Shown: positions 1 to 8,977 of the stretch, piece by piece
How positions within the stretch are numbered: position 1 is the stretch's first letter
Layout: each line of letters opens with the position of its first letter
From: Ureibacillus galli
GTDB taxonomy: Bacteria; Bacillota; Bacilli; Bacillales_A; Planococcaceae
DNA length: 64,000 bases
Reading direction: 5' to 3'
Assembly: GCF_014836845.1 (NCBI RefSeq)
Contig: NZ_JACSQA010000015.1
Coordinates: forward strand, 19,691 to 83,690
Notes under the pieces: model-generated
Told to the model about the DNA's origin: nothing
Database searches by the model: none
Seen by the model: the letters and a program-made list of their open reading frames with translations, nothing else
Made by a program: the position numbers and the translations under genes

Positions 1-297
1 TACCAACGAATATTGATGTACCCCCTTGTAATCTTATTGGGTATTGCTTTCTATAAAAGCGATAAGAAAATATATCAATATATTTTACCTATATCGCTTA
101 TCGGAATGGCAATGTCTAGTTATCATTATGCGTTACAAAAAATCCCGGCCATGCAAGATTTTCATACATGTACAAGCGGTGTGCCATGTTCTGGTCAATA
201 TATTAATTGGTTTGGATTCGTTACAATACCGTTTTTAGCACTGATTGCATTTACAATCATTACGATTTCGATGATGGTCCTTTGGAAAAGAAAATAA
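1..297 (+). CDS. bdbC: BdbC/DsbB-family disulfide bond formation protein, 5' partial
   Basis: The gene is cut by the left edge of the window and is open from base 1. The first residues, YQRILMYPL, match the motif that follows the CxxC of DsbB/BdbC membrane quinone-linked thiol oxidoreductases, so the first cysteine pair lies just outside. The remaining part has hydrophobic segments and the second periplasmic cysteine pair (CTSGVPC), followed by a QYINWFG stretch and a last transmembrane helix ending in WKRK. In Bacillus, BdbC re-oxidises the thioredoxin-like partner BdbD. Here the next gene, 26 bases downstream, is a ResA-type thioredoxin-like protein, so the two probably form an operon for extracytoplasmic thiol chemistry. 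The family call is firm; the missing N-terminus cannot be checked. Confidence 0.85.
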   Translation, partial: YQRILMYPLVILLGIAFYKSDKKIYQYILPISLIGMAMSSYHYALQKIPAMQDFHTCTSGVPCSGQYINWFGFVTIPFLALIAFTIITISMMVLWKRK

Positions 298-323
298 TGT
301 TATATTGAAAGGAAATTATTAAG

Positions 324-863
324 ATGGATAAAAAGAAAAAACGTCGTTATTTGCGAGCTGTTATTCTTGTCATTTTGTTTGGCGCCATTGTATTTACAAT
401 CTACTCAACTTTTACTAAAGAAAAAGTAGAAGTTTTGCAAGAAGGGGATATGGCACCTGATTTTGAATTAGTGGATATGAATGGTCATACCCATCGACTA
501 TCAGATTATAAAGGGCAAGGTGTTTTTCTCAATTTTTGGGGGACATGGTGTAAACCGTGTGAAAGAGAATTTCCAGTCATTAATAATTATTATAAAGCAT
601 ATCAAAACGATGGGGTCCAAGTGTTAGCTATTAATATTGCTGAATCTAATTTCACAGTCCAAAAGTATGTGGATAATAAAGGGTTAACATTCCCCGTACT
701 TATTGATAAAACGAAAAGTGTAATGTCAGCATATAATATCAATCCGTTACCAACGACTTTTTTAATAAACCCCGAAGGTGAGATTGAGAAAATTATTACA
801 GGGGAAATGACGGATGAAATGATCTTAAATCATATGAAGCAAATTATGCCAAAGGATATTTAA
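324..863 (+). CDS. resA: ResA-type thiol-disulfide oxidoreductase
   Basis: The protein of 179 residues has a lysine-rich N-terminus, one transmembrane anchor (about residues 11-30) and an extracytoplasmic thioredoxin/AhpC-TSA-like domain. The active site is WGTWCKPC with cysteines at about residues 76 and 79, and the cis-proline loop is PLPTTFLINPEG. Length and motifs match Bacillus ResA, which reduces apocytochrome c cysteines before haem attachment; the paralogue StoA, acting in spore cortex formation, is a less likely alternative. The start is preceded by GAAAGGAAATTATTAAG. It directly follows a BdbC-type gene, which suggests a shared redox role. A terminator-like hairpin follows at 868-905. 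Confidence 0.88.
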   Translation: MDKKKKRRYLRAVILVILFGAIVFTIYSTFTKEKVEVLQEGDMAPDFELVDMNGHTHRLSDYKGQGVFLNFWGTWCKPCEREFPVINNYYKAYQNDGVQVLAINIAESNFTVQKYVDNKGLTFPVLIDKTKSVMSAYNINPLPTTFLINPEGEIEKIITGEMTDEMILNHMKQIMPKDI

Positions 864-867
864 AGAA

Positions 868-905
868 TAAACTTTGAGAGGGAGACTTCTCGAAGTTTTT
901 TTCTT
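868..905 (+). terminator. Rho-independent terminator after resA
   Basis: AAACTT-GAGA pairs with TCTC-AAGTTT across a GGGAGACT loop and is followed by a run of T. It ends the bdbC-resA unit. Confidence 0.75.
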
Positions 906-1083
906 TTTCCGAAAAAATAATTTGATTGTATACGACAAGGAACGAAACATTCCTAATAGGAATCGTTAGAAATGAAATATTACCATTTTTTACTTGTTTA
1001 GCTAGCAAGTTAAAATAAAGAAACAGAAATCATTTTTTTCTTAAAGAATGGTGGAAAAGTATATACATGGAGGGGAAATTACT

Positions 1084-1698
1084 ATGAAATTAATTGATCA
1101 ATTTAAAGATATACCAACGACTTGTATATCTGATGCTATGGAAGGCATGAATAATTTAGATTCAGCTATCAAACCATTAAAAGAAGTATATAAAGTAATA
1201 GGACGTGCTTTTACAGTAAAAATGCCGGTAGGGGATAATAAAATATTTTTAAAAGCAATACGGGAGGCAAAGCCTGGTGATGTTTTAGTGGTTGATGCAA
1301 AAGGTGACACGTACCGAGCAGTTGCAGGAGATTTTATTGTTGGAATGGCACAAACATTAGGAATAAATGGAATTGTAATAGATGGTGTCATTCGTGATAT
1401 TGAAGGTATAAAGAAGTTGGATTTTCCAGTCTTTTGTAAAGGGTCGACAATTGCGGCTAGTGGAAAAGCAGGTCAAGGAGAACTAAACGTACCTATTTCA
1501 TGTGGAGGAGCAACGGTTACACCTGGGGATATTATTATTGGCGATGTAGATGGGGTTGTAGTTATTCCACAGGAATTGGAAAATGAAGTGTATAAGAGGT
1601 CTTTCGAAAAATTAACGTTTGATCGAAAAAGAGCAGAAACAATAACTGGAAATCGAGAAGAAACAATAAAATATTTGGATGAAATTCTTTCAAAATAA
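1084..1698 (+). CDS. RraA-family protein (HMG/CHA aldolase-like)
   Basis: The start at 1084 follows GGAGGGG at proper distance; an upstream in-frame start at 1048 has no ribosome binding site. The product of 204 residues shows the RraA fold pattern: CISDAMEG near the N-terminus, then GDVLVVDAKGDTYRAVAGD, and GIVIDGVIRDIEGI, the loop that holds the metal and substrate in 4-hydroxy-4-methyl-2-oxoglutarate/4-carboxy-4-hydroxy-2-oxoadipate aldolases and oxaloacetate decarboxylases. It ends before a bidirectional terminator shared with the convergent LysR gene. Because the neighbours include aconitase and a citrate-transporter remnant, a role in C4/C6 carboxylic acid breakdown is plausible, but this is inference. 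RNase E inhibition is not expected in this organism. Confidence 0.85.
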   Translation: MKLIDQFKDIPTTCISDAMEGMNNLDSAIKPLKEVYKVIGRAFTVKMPVGDNKIFLKAIREAKPGDVLVVDAKGDTYRAVAGDFIVGMAQTLGINGIVIDGVIRDIEGIKKLDFPVFCKGSTIAASGKAGQGELNVPISCGGATVTPGDIIIGDVDGVVVIPQELENEVYKRSFEKLTFDRKRAETITGNREETIKYLDEILSK

Positions 1699-1712
1699 AG
1701 AAGAGCTCAATA

Positions 1713-1745
1713 AAAACAAGGGAAGGGGTACCCCCCTTGTTTTTT
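1713..1745. terminator. Bidirectional terminator between rraA-like gene and lysR
   Basis: AAAACAAGGG pairs with CCCTTGTTTT around GAAGGGGTACC-type loop bases. A-run and T-run flanks let it serve both convergent genes. Confidence 0.75.
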
Positions 1746-1747
1746 AT

Positions 1748-2617
1748 TTATAGATGATAAATATCTAATTCTTTTATAAATCGGACAAATGCTTTGACAA
1801 CGTTTAACTTCAGTGATTCTTCATAAAAAAATATCCACGTTTTTTGCGTAATTTTATTCCCGTCTTTGTCCTTTAAATAAATTTTATGTATATCCTTTTC
1901 GTTTTGTAAAAATAAAGAAGGCATAATCGCATAGCCTAAGCCATTTAACACCATTTCTTTACAAGTGTCACCTTGGTCTACTGACATTGCAATGTATGGG
2001 GGCTGAGAATAATGCTCTGTCCACCAGTTTTCTGTTAACTGTTTATATAGTTGGTCCGTTCGATAGTCTATACGAGGTAAATTTGGAAGATTATCAAGGT
2101 TAATTTCATCTTTTGACACAATACAAAGATCTTCTTCGAATAATAGATATTTTTCATCAGGCCAGTTATAGTCTCCACGAATAAAACCAATATGAGAGAC
2201 TTGGTTATAAACGAGATTAAAAATATCTTTACTATAACCAGTATTCACTTGAAACTCAACATCAGGATACATATTTTTAAATTGTTTTAATAAGGCTGGA
2301 AGTTTATACTTACTAATAAAATTTGAAACACCCAATCTTAATGTTCCAGATACAGTATGTTGGAAATTTTCTATATCTTCTTTAATTTCACGGAAAATAT
2401 TGAGTACTTCTTCTGCTCGTTTTGCTAAATATTCCCCTTCAGGTGTAAATTGAACCCCTTTTACACCACGATTAACAATTTTAACCCCAAGTTCTGTTTC
2501 AATTTGTTTTAACCGTTTTGTAATGGTCGGTTGAGCAATAAACAAAGTTTGTCCTGCCTTTGTAATGTTTTTCTCAAGGTATAAAGTATGCAAAATTAAC
2601 CAGTCTCTTTCATCCAT
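1748..2617 (-). CDS. LysR-family transcriptional regulator
   Basis: The start is placed at 2617 because GGGGGGAAGT lies just upstream; longer in-frame readings lack a site. The product of 289 residues begins MDERDWLILHTLYLEKNITK, continues with the winged helix (AGQTLFIAQPTITKRLKQIE) and then a periplasmic-binding-like effector domain (about residues 90-289, including GTLRLGVSNF and MVLNGLGYAIMPSL). LysR proteins usually control a divergent target; the divergent gene here is aconitase, with about 205 bases between the two starts. A CitR-like role sensing a tricarboxylate is the simplest idea, inferred from context only. Confidence 0.9.
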   Translation of the reverse strand: MDERDWLILHTLYLEKNITKAGQTLFIAQPTITKRLKQIETELGVKIVNRGVKGVQFTPEGEYLAKRAEEVLNIFREIKEDIENFQHTVSGTLRLGVSNFISKYKLPALLKQFKNMYPDVEFQVNTGYSKDIFNLVYNQVSHIGFIRGDYNWPDEKYLLFEEDLCIVSKDEINLDNLPNLPRIDYRTDQLYKQLTENWWTEHYSQPPYIAMSVDQGDTCKEMVLNGLGYAIMPSLFLQNEKDIHKIYLKDKDGNKITQKTWIFFYEESLKLNVVKAFVRFIKELDIYHL

Positions 2618-2822
2618 TTCACTTCCCCCCTTTATAAAATGTCTGACATCGCTTCTATTTAAAACATAGCACATACCAATCATAATACAAAAGAAAACTT
2701 GAATCTTATTATGAAAAAGTTGCATAGCTAACAATGAAAATTCGATATTTTTCCAATGTACCTGATTTAAATAAAATGAATGTATGAAATCGATGAATGA
2801 AATGTTTAAGGGGTTGAAATGT

Positions 2823-5549
2823 ATGGTTAATGATCGAGAGGATGTTTTTCAGACACGTATCTCTATGAAAATCAGAGATAAGGAATATTATTATTATCGA
2901 ATTAATGCATTAGAAAAAAAGGGGTTTAGTAATGTTTCTCGATTACCTTATTCGATAAAAATTTTATTAGAGTCAGCTCTTCGTAATTTTGATAGTTCTA
3001 ATATTACAAAAGAACATATTCAAACATATGCAAATTGGGCAGTGAAAAGAGAGCCGAATAAAGAAGTGCCCTTTAAGCCTTCACGAATTCTGTTACATGA
3101 TACAACGGGTTTACCGGCAATTGTTGACTTAGCTGCAATGAGAGAGACCGTGTTACGTATGGGTGAAGATCCTTCTATTATAAATCCACATATACCAGTT
3201 GACCTTGTAGTTGACCATTCGGTTTCGGTAGATTATTTCGGTCGCGCGGATGCAATGGAGTTAAATGAAAAACTTAATTTTAAACGGAATTGGGAGAGAT
3301 TTCGATTTTTCCGCTGGGCTCAACATGCTTTTCGAAACTTAAATATTGTTCCACCTGCTACAGGCATCATGCACCAAATCAATATGGAGTATTTATCATC
3401 AGTTATTGTCAAGAAGAATACTGACCATGGTATTGAACTTTTTCCTGACTCACTTGTTGGAACAGACTCCCATACAACGATGATTAATGGTTTAGGTTTA
3501 TTAGCATGGGGAGTTGGAGGGATTGAAGCAGAAGCTGCGATGTTAGACCAACCTTTATATTTTGTTATTCCTGAAGTCGTAGGATTTAAACTAACAGGGA
3601 AACTTTCAGATGGGGCAACCGCAACCGACTTGGCTTTAACAGTGACCAATATTCTTCGGAAAAAGGGAGTTGTCGGGAAATTCGTTGAATTCTTCGGAGA
3701 TGGTTTAAACAAAATGAGTGTAGCTGATCGAGCTACAGTAGCCAATATGGCACCGGAATATGGAGCTACTATGGGATTCTTTCCAGTAGATCAAGAAACT
3801 TTAAATTATTTAACACTAATTGGTCGGAGTGAAGAGGAAGTATTGCTAGTAGAAACTTACTATAAAGAACAGGGAATGTTTTTTGATAACGATAAGCATG
3901 AGCCAATCTATTCGGAAAACATTGAGTTAGATTTATCTACTATCGTACCATGCCTTGCTGGTCCAAAACGTCCGCAAGATTTAGTGAATCTAACGTCAAT
4001 GAAAGAAGACTTTAAACACATTATGTGCAAGCCAATTGATGAAGGGGGATATGGCTTAACTGAAGACGATTTAAGAAAAGAAGTAAAAATCGTTCATGAT
4101 AATGGAGATTGTTCCATAATTAAACACGGTTCTGTTGTACTTGCAGCAATTACAAGTTGTACGAATACATCAAATCCCAATGTATTAATTACTGCTGGGC
4201 TATTAGCAAAAAAAGCAGTAGAAAAAGGATTAACAAAACCTTCCTTTGTAAAAAGTTCTCTTACACCAGGATCTCGCGTTGTAATGGATTACTTACAGGA
4301 ATCCGGTCTTTTAAAATATTTGGAAAAACTAGGTTTTTATATTGCAGGTTATGGTTGTGCGACATGCATTGGCAATTCTGGTCCACTACCTGATGCGATA
4401 AGTAATGCAATCGTAGACAATGATTTAGCTGTAGCTAGTGTTCTATCAGGTAACCGTAATTTTGAAGGACGTATACATCCTCAAGTAAAAGCCAACTATC
4501 TGGCATCACCACCCCTTGTTATTGCTTATGCACTAGCCGGCACAATGGATATTGATTTTTATAGTGAACCAATTGGTTTTAATGAAACGAATAGGCCGGT
4601 TTATTTAAGAGATATTTGGCCTTCTTTTACGGAAATACAAGATTATTTAAAAGGTGCCGTTCGACCAGAATTATTCCAAAAGCGGTATGAAAATGTGTAT
4701 ACAGCTAATAAAAGTTGGAATGAAATTGATTTCCCTAAAGGGGATTTATATGAATGGGAGGACTCTTCTACTTATATTCAAGAACCACCATTTTTGCACA
4801 ATCTACCAGAATATGCTGATGCAATAAAGGATTTCAAAAACGTCCATGTACTTGCATTACTCGGTGATTCTGTTACAACCGACCACCTTTCTCCATCTGG
4901 GGCAATCAAGAAAGATAGTCCAGCAGGATTATATTTACAACAACAAGGTGTCAAAACCCATGAATTTAATTCTTATCCTTCACGACGAGGGAATCATCAT
5001 GTCATGATACGCGGCGCCTTTGCGAACCATCGGATACGTAACCAAATGGTTCCTGAACGGGAAGGTGGGATTACAAAGTATATGCCGAGCGGAGAAATTA
5101 TGTCGATTTTCGATGCGGCGATGAAATATAAAGAAAATCGCATATCACTTTTTGTCATTGCAGGAAAAGAATACGGTACCGGAAGTTCCCGAGATTGGGC
5201 GGCGAAAGGAACTTATTTACTGGGAGTAAAAGCGGTAATAGCAGAAAGTTTTGAACGAATTCATCGAAGTAATTTAGTAGGAATGGGTGTTTTACCCCTT
5301 CAATTTATAGATGGCCAAAATGCCGCATCACTTGGTATACAAGGAAATGAAATCTTTGAGACGATCGGTTTAAGCTCAAACATCATTCCAGGTCAAAAAA
5401 TAAAAATAAGAGTTATTCGAGTAGATGGTAGTTCCTTTGAATTTAGCGTCATAGTTCGTTTAGATAACGGAATAGATGTTAAATATTATCAAAATGGCGG
5501 GATAATGCAAACTGTATTACGGCAAATGATGAAAAATCAGAAATATTGA
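2823..5549 (+). CDS. acnA: Aconitate hydratase (AcnA/CitB type)
   Basis: The start at 2823 has AAGGGG nine bases upstream; the open frame reaches 2784 without a better site. The 908-residue product has the length and motifs of the monofunctional Bacillus aconitase: LPYSIKILLESALRN, PVDLVVDHSVSVD, then SCTNTSNP (first iron-sulfur cysteine) and YGCATCIGNSGPL (the other two), and the swivel domain with LLGDSVTTDHLSPSGAIK and GKEYGTGSSRDWAAKG. All three cluster cysteines are present, so it should interconvert citrate and isocitrate. The linkage to a LysR regulator and a dead citrate transporter, not to the usual citZ-icd-mdh genes, suggests a substrate-specific paralogue, although whether the genome has another aconitase cannot be seen here. 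Confidence 0.95.
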   Translation: MVNDREDVFQTRISMKIRDKEYYYYRINALEKKGFSNVSRLPYSIKILLESALRNFDSSNITKEHIQTYANWAVKREPNKEVPFKPSRILLHDTTGLPAIVDLAAMRETVLRMGEDPSIINPHIPVDLVVDHSVSVDYFGRADAMELNEKLNFKRNWERFRFFRWAQHAFRNLNIVPPATGIMHQINMEYLSSVIVKKNTDHGIELFPDSLVGTDSHTTMINGLGLLAWGVGGIEAEAAMLDQPLYFVIPEVVGFKLTGKLSDGATATDLALTVTNILRKKGVVGKFVEFFGDGLNKMSVADRATVANMAPEYGATMGFFPVDQETLNYLTLIGRSEEEVLLVETYYKEQGMFFDNDKHEPIYSENIELDLSTIVPCLAGPKRPQDLVNLTSMKEDFKHIMCKPIDEGGYGLTEDDLRKEVKIVHDNGDCSIIKHGSVVLAAITSCTNTSNPNVLITAGLLAKKAVEKGLTKPSFVKSSLTPGSRVVMDYLQESGLLKYLEKLGFYIAGYGCATCIGNSGPLPDAISNAIVDNDLAVASVLSGNRNFEGRIHPQVKANYLASPPLVIAYALAGTMDIDFYSEPIGFNETNRPVYLRDIWPSFTEIQDYLKGAVRPELFQKRYENVYTANKSWNEIDFPKGDLYEWEDSSTYIQEPPFLHNLPEYADAIKDFKNVHVLALLGDSVTTDHLSPSGAIKKDSPAGLYLQQQGVKTHEFNSYPSRRGNHHVMIRGAFANHRIRNQMVPEREGGITKYMPSGEIMSIFDAAMKYKENRISLFVIAGKEYGTGSSRDWAAKGTYLLGVKAVIAESFERIHRSNLVGMGVLPLQFIDGQNAASLGIQGNEIFETIGLSSNIIPGQKIKIRVIRVDGSSFEFSVIVRLDNGIDVKYYQNGGIMQTVLRQMMKNQKY

Positions 5550-5702
5550 ATAATTAAATTGAACAATGAAAGATTGTCTAAAGATCCATGGAGTCAAAAA
5601 GCTATTAACTTGTACTAGAGATAAAAGTTATACGAAGCTATTTTAAGTTTCGTATTCTATAAAAAATAATTTTGTAAGCGTATTCAAAGTAGGGGAGATT
5701 TT

Positions 5703-5994
5703 GTGATTGCATTATTAGAATTTTTAATGATGATATGTTTTATTTTTCTTATTGTCACAAGAAAAATGTCTGCCTTACTTGCTTTAATTATTATTCCACT
5801 ATTCTTTGCAATAATTAGAGGATTTGCAGAAGATGTAGGTCAAATGGTGTTAAATGGTATAGTTGGTGTAGCACCTACAGGAATAATGTGATTGTTTGCA
5901 GTTTTATTTTTCGGAATGATGATTAAAAGCGGGTTTATTCGATCCGCTTATTAATAAGATTTTAACTTTGATAAAAGGGGAATTTTTACACTGA
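5703..5994 (+). pseudogene. CitMHS-type citrate:cation symporter, N-terminal remnant
   Basis: GTG at 5703 follows AGGGGAGA. The first 62 codons read like the N-terminus of CitMHS citrate transporters (LEFLMMICFIFLIVTRKMSA, then VAPTGIM). A TGA at 5889 interrupts the frame; the following codons LFAVLFFGMMIKSGF continue the family pattern in the same frame. A shift near 5931 is then needed to read GLFDPLINKILTLIKGEF, also typical of the family, before another stop. The rest of the roughly 430-residue protein is absent. The gene is therefore dead: nonsense, frameshift and truncation. It follows aconitase at 153 bases and probably once supplied it with citrate. Confidence 0.8.
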
Positions 5995-6092
5995 ATGAAT
6001 TATCAGTTTCAGAAATAATTACCATTGATAACAAGGAACATTTGTTCTCTTCTTTAAATAAGAACGAACTTTATGAAAAAGGAGTTGTATCA

Positions 6093-6314
6093 ATGAAAGA
6101 AAAGTTACTGAAAGTAATGAAACGTAATCAACTAGTTGAGATGATGTACATTTCCAAAGCAGGGGAAATTACAAAACGACGTATTAAAGTTCTTAAAGTA
6201 TCGAATGATACATTTGAGTCGTACTGTTTTCTTAAGCAAAGTAAAAGAACGTTTATCATTCAAAATGTTCTTGCATTGGTACCAATTATTCGAAAAGAAC
6301 GGGAAGTTATTTGA
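6093..6314 (+). CDS. Small WYL-like beta protein
   Basis: ATG at 6093 follows AAAGGAG at seven bases. The 73-residue product (MKEKLLKVMKRNQLVEMMYI...) has the strand pattern of a stand-alone WYL fold: MMYISKAGEITKRRIKVLKV, then ESYCFLKQSKRTFIIQNVLAL. No DNA-binding domain is present. Many Bacillaceae carry such short proteins of unknown role. Function not assigned. Confidence 0.65.
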   Translation: MKEKLLKVMKRNQLVEMMYISKAGEITKRRIKVLKVSNDTFESYCFLKQSKRTFIIQNVLALVPIIRKEREVI

Positions 6315-6480
6315 ATAAAATTTTTAACTAATATTAGTTGGAATAGAATGTTAGTTCCTCAAAAGATTTCGAAAAGTAGCAATTGGATTGCTTGTTGAAT
6401 AAAGCTACAAATAAAAAAGAGATGATATAAACTATATTTTTACCTCCATTGGGCATATTACAATTGAGAGGTGATAAATA

Positions 6481-6696
6481 ATGAATAAGAAAAAAGAACA
6501 AAACAAACAAAGGATAAATGTAGAATTAGGCGGTATGGATCTCTTTGGAACAACTTCCAATGCAGAAGTGGGTGGGTACAAAGCTTCTGGAGATATTGAA
6601 AATGCGGGAAGATTAGATAAAGGGTTTCAAAAAGTGGAGGATGATGATCTTACTCCAAATGCTTCAATCAAAGAGGGAGAACAAAAGGGATATTAA
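6481..6696 (+). CDS. Small hydrophilic hypothetical protein
   Basis: ATG at 6481 follows GAGAGGTGATAAATA. The 71-residue product is charged, with no membrane segment: it begins MNKKKEQNKQRINVELGG and ends rich in Asp, Glu and Lys (GFQKVEDDDLTPNASIKEGE). The glycine-rich middle (EVGGYKASGDIENAGRL) and charge recall small spore or stress proteins, but I do not recognise a family. The clear ribosome binding site is the main reason to call it a gene. Confidence 0.6.
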   Translation: MNKKKEQNKQRINVELGGMDLFGTTSNAEVGGYKASGDIENAGRLDKGFQKVEDDDLTPNASIKEGEQKGY

Positions 6697-6848
6697 CCTT
6701 CATTCCAGAAAGCTATTTCATTGGGAAATTTTTTCTAATGCAGTAGCTTTTTTCTTTAAATTTCTTTAATTTAAAATGTGTAAATAGTGATAGTTTGATT
6801 GTTATGATTTTACAAAATTTGTATATTATTAAATAAATTAAAAAAATC

Positions 6849-6895
6849 TTCCAAAAACTAATGGTATTAGTTATACTAAAACTAATACCATTAGT
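6849..6895 (+). promoter_or_regulatory. Promoter with twin TetR-type palindromic operators
   Basis: Two 15-base palindromes, ACTAATGGTATTAGT (6857-6871) and ACTAATACCATTAGT (6881-6895), share identical six-base arms and are exact reverse complements of one another, with centres 24 bp apart. Between them lies TATACT (6872-6877), a good -10 box; TTCCAA at 6849-6854 is a weak -35 at 17 bp. The first palindrome fills the spacer and the second sits at the transcription start, an arrangement expected for repression by the TetR protein encoded second in the operon. Confidence 0.8.
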
Positions 6896-6911
6896 TTTTG
6901 GAGGTTTTAGG

Positions 6912-7619
6912 ATGAAATTAACAAAAGTGAACAATATTTATCAGCTTACGTTTTTTCCGAATTTTTTCCCCGTAAACTGTTATTTTGTAGAAGAGGATGA
7001 GCATTTAACTTTAATTGATGCAGGCCTACCTTTAAGTAAGAAAGATATTTTGAAAACTGCTCAAGATTTAAGGAAGCCGATACGTAAAATAGTCTTAACC
7101 CACGTGCATAGTGATCATATTGGTGCACTCGATGGACTGAAAGAGGCACTCCCAAATGTTGAAGTTTTAATACCCAAAAGGGAATTTAAAATACTTAACG
7201 GGGATATGACTTTAGAAGACGGTGAGGAGGATTTGCCGATTAAAGGGAGTATTCCGAAGAACATCAAAACAGTACCGGACACATTACTAGAAGATGGGGA
7301 TCAAATAGGTTCTATAATAGCTATACATTCACCCGGTCATACACCAGGGATGATGTCGTTTTTGGATATTCGAGATAATACATTAATTGTAGGAGATGCA
7401 TTCCAATCAAGAGGAGGAATTGCTGTAGCAGGAGATATTCGTTGGAGTTTTCCATTCCCGAGCTTTGGGACATGGAACAAAAAAGTTGCAATCGAATCTG
7501 CTGAAAAATTATTAACTTATAAGCCATCGGTACTTGCGGTAGGGCATGGAAATCTAATCTTTGATGCTGAAGAGAAAATGAAACAAGCTATTGAAAAGGC
7601 AAAAAAATCAATAAAGTAG
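6912..7619 (+). CDS. MBL-fold metallo-hydrolase
   Basis: The start at 6912 follows GGAGGTTTTAG; the frame is open further upstream but without a site. The 235-residue product carries the zinc signature HVHSDHIGALDGL (HxHxDH), a downstream HSPGHTPGMMSF histidine, IVGDAFQSRGG aspartate and a final GHGNLIF. This is the usual set for metallo-beta-lactamase-fold hydrolases of the YflN/glyoxalase II-like group; substrate unknown. The next gene is a TetR regulator six bases downstream, and the promoter carries two operators, so the hydrolase is probably induced by a small ligand that releases the repressor. Confidence 0.88.
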   Translation: MKLTKVNNIYQLTFFPNFFPVNCYFVEEDEHLTLIDAGLPLSKKDILKTAQDLRKPIRKIVLTHVHSDHIGALDGLKEALPNVEVLIPKREFKILNGDMTLEDGEEDLPIKGSIPKNIKTVPDTLLEDGDQIGSIIAIHSPGHTPGMMSFLDIRDNTLIVGDAFQSRGGIAVAGDIRWSFPFPSFGTWNKKVAIESAEKLLTYKPSVLAVGHGNLIFDAEEKMKQAIEKAKKSIK

Positions 7620-7625
7620 GGAAAA

Positions 7626-8195
7626 ATGATGTCACCACGTACTGGAATAAATCAAGAAATTATTATAAATAAAGCTGTAGAAATCGCTGAAAAAGGGGGT
7701 ATGGAAGCAGTCACGATGGCAACATTAGCAAGGGAATTGTCCATAAAATCACCATCACTTTATAATCATTTCAAAGGTTTAAAAGAAGTTAAACTAGCCC
7801 TAGCTTTGAAAGCGTTAAACCTTTTTTACCAATATTTAAAAAAGGCTACTTTAAATCAAAAGGATGGCTCTGAAGCGATACGTGCAATTGGAAAAGCATA
7901 TATAGAGTTTGCAAATCAGCATCCAGGTTTATATGAAGCACTAATATCATCACCTGACCCATCATCTAATACTATTCAAATTGCTGAGGAAGCTATCGTA
8001 GATTTAATAATGGAAGCTATATCAGTTTCCCCTCTAAATGAAAAAGAACAAATTCATGCCGTCAGGGGTTTAAGAAGTTTACTCCACGGATTAGTAGATT
8101 TAAAAAGAAAGGGTGGATTTAATCTACCATTAGATTTTGAGGAATCTTTAGAAGTTAATCTCGAAATATTTATAAAAGGATTAAATGAAAAATAA
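7626..8195 (+). CDS. TetR/AcrR-family regulator with WHG-type C-terminal domain
   Basis: The product of 189 residues has an N-terminal TetR helix-turn-helix (about residues 8-54: INKAVEIAEKGGMEAVTMAT, then SIKSPSLYNHFKGLKEV) and an all-helical ligand domain with HAVRGLRSLLHGLVDL, matching the TetR WHG class. ATGATG offers starts at 7626 and 7629. It is cotranscribed with the MBL hydrolase and probably represses the shared promoter through the two ACTAAT-N3-ATTAGT palindromes, which is inferred from position and symmetry. Confidence 0.88.
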   Translation: MMSPRTGINQEIIINKAVEIAEKGGMEAVTMATLARELSIKSPSLYNHFKGLKEVKLALALKALNLFYQYLKKATLNQKDGSEAIRAIGKAYIEFANQHPGLYEALISSPDPSSNTIQIAEEAIVDLIMEAISVSPLNEKEQIHAVRGLRSLLHGLVDLKRKGGFNLPLDFEESLEVNLEIFIKGLNEK

Positions 8196-8196
8196 C

Positions 8197-8238
8197 TCCT
8201 TGAGGATGACAATCTATACGTTGTGATCCTTAAGGACT
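8197..8238. terminator. Possible terminator hairpin after tetR
   Basis: TCCTTGAGGAT pairs with ATCCTTAAGGA around a 19-base loop. There is no strong T tract directly after it on the plus strand, so the call is tentative. Confidence 0.45.
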
Positions 8239-8259
8239 AGTTTGCTATTTTTAAATTTT

Positions 8260-8775
8260 CTAGTCTACTAAAGATTTTAACATTGAATATATTTTCTCTA
8301 GTATGATTTGGTATTTACTACTACTGGTAATCAGAATGTGATTTTCGAAGAAGTATTTACCTCCACTTAATAACTTCATGATAAACTCCTTCTTTGCTAC
8401 ATTAAAAATGTCATTACCATATTTAATCTTGATTACATCATTGTTGATTTTAGTAAACGATAGTTTCACTTCATAACCAGGTACTATCATTTCAACAAAT
8501 TCATCTTCTAAAAAAGAATATAATAAGTCAGTTATCGCTATCCAATATATAAGCAAATAATCTATAAATTCCTCTCCGAAAAGAATATGGTCATTGTAAG
8601 TGACTTTAATAAAACCGTAGTAATATTCTCCGTTACTATCTTTAATAATTTTTTGAATTTCTTGATATCTTTCTTTATTTTCAATGTTAATAAATTTCAT
8701 ATTAAATTGTTCCAAAGTTAATGGAACTTCTACATTTGTGTCTGGAACTAATAGAAATGTTTCGACCGTCATCAT
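8260..8775 (-). CDS. Hypothetical protein
   Basis: On the minus strand GGAGG lies nine bases before ATG at 8775; a TTG at 8784 would touch that site and is less likely. The 171-residue product is acidic and mixed alpha/beta, without signal peptide or clear membrane segment (MMTVETFLLVPDTNVEVPL... ending ILEKIYSMLKSLVD). I recognise no family. Its stand-alone position and composition recall immunity-type or antitoxin-like accessory proteins, but no toxin gene is next to it. Confidence 0.6.
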   Translation of the reverse strand: MMTVETFLLVPDTNVEVPLTLEQFNMKFINIENKERYQEIQKIIKDSNGEYYYGFIKVTYNDHILFGEEFIDYLLIYWIAITDLLYSFLEDEFVEMIVPGYEVKLSFTKINNDVIKIKYGNDIFNVAKKEFIMKLLSGGKYFFENHILITSSSKYQIILEKIYSMLKSLVD

Positions 8776-8977
8776 AATAATCAACCTCCGTCGCCAAAGT
8801 TAGATGAATTAGGTAAATTATACCATATTTTAAATGCTAGATAACATAGCCTTTTTATTTGTCATGACGTCAGATTTTACGTCCAGTTAAAAATTTTTAA
8901 GTAAAAAGGGATATGTTTCGCAATCCTTTTCCATAGTAGTGATAGATCAAAATTTCAATTTGAAAGGAAGTAATATT

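Noticed and set aside
8260..8775. Immunity gene of a toxin system
   Set aside because: Composition is suggestive, but no toxin or secretion gene is near, so it stays hypothetical.
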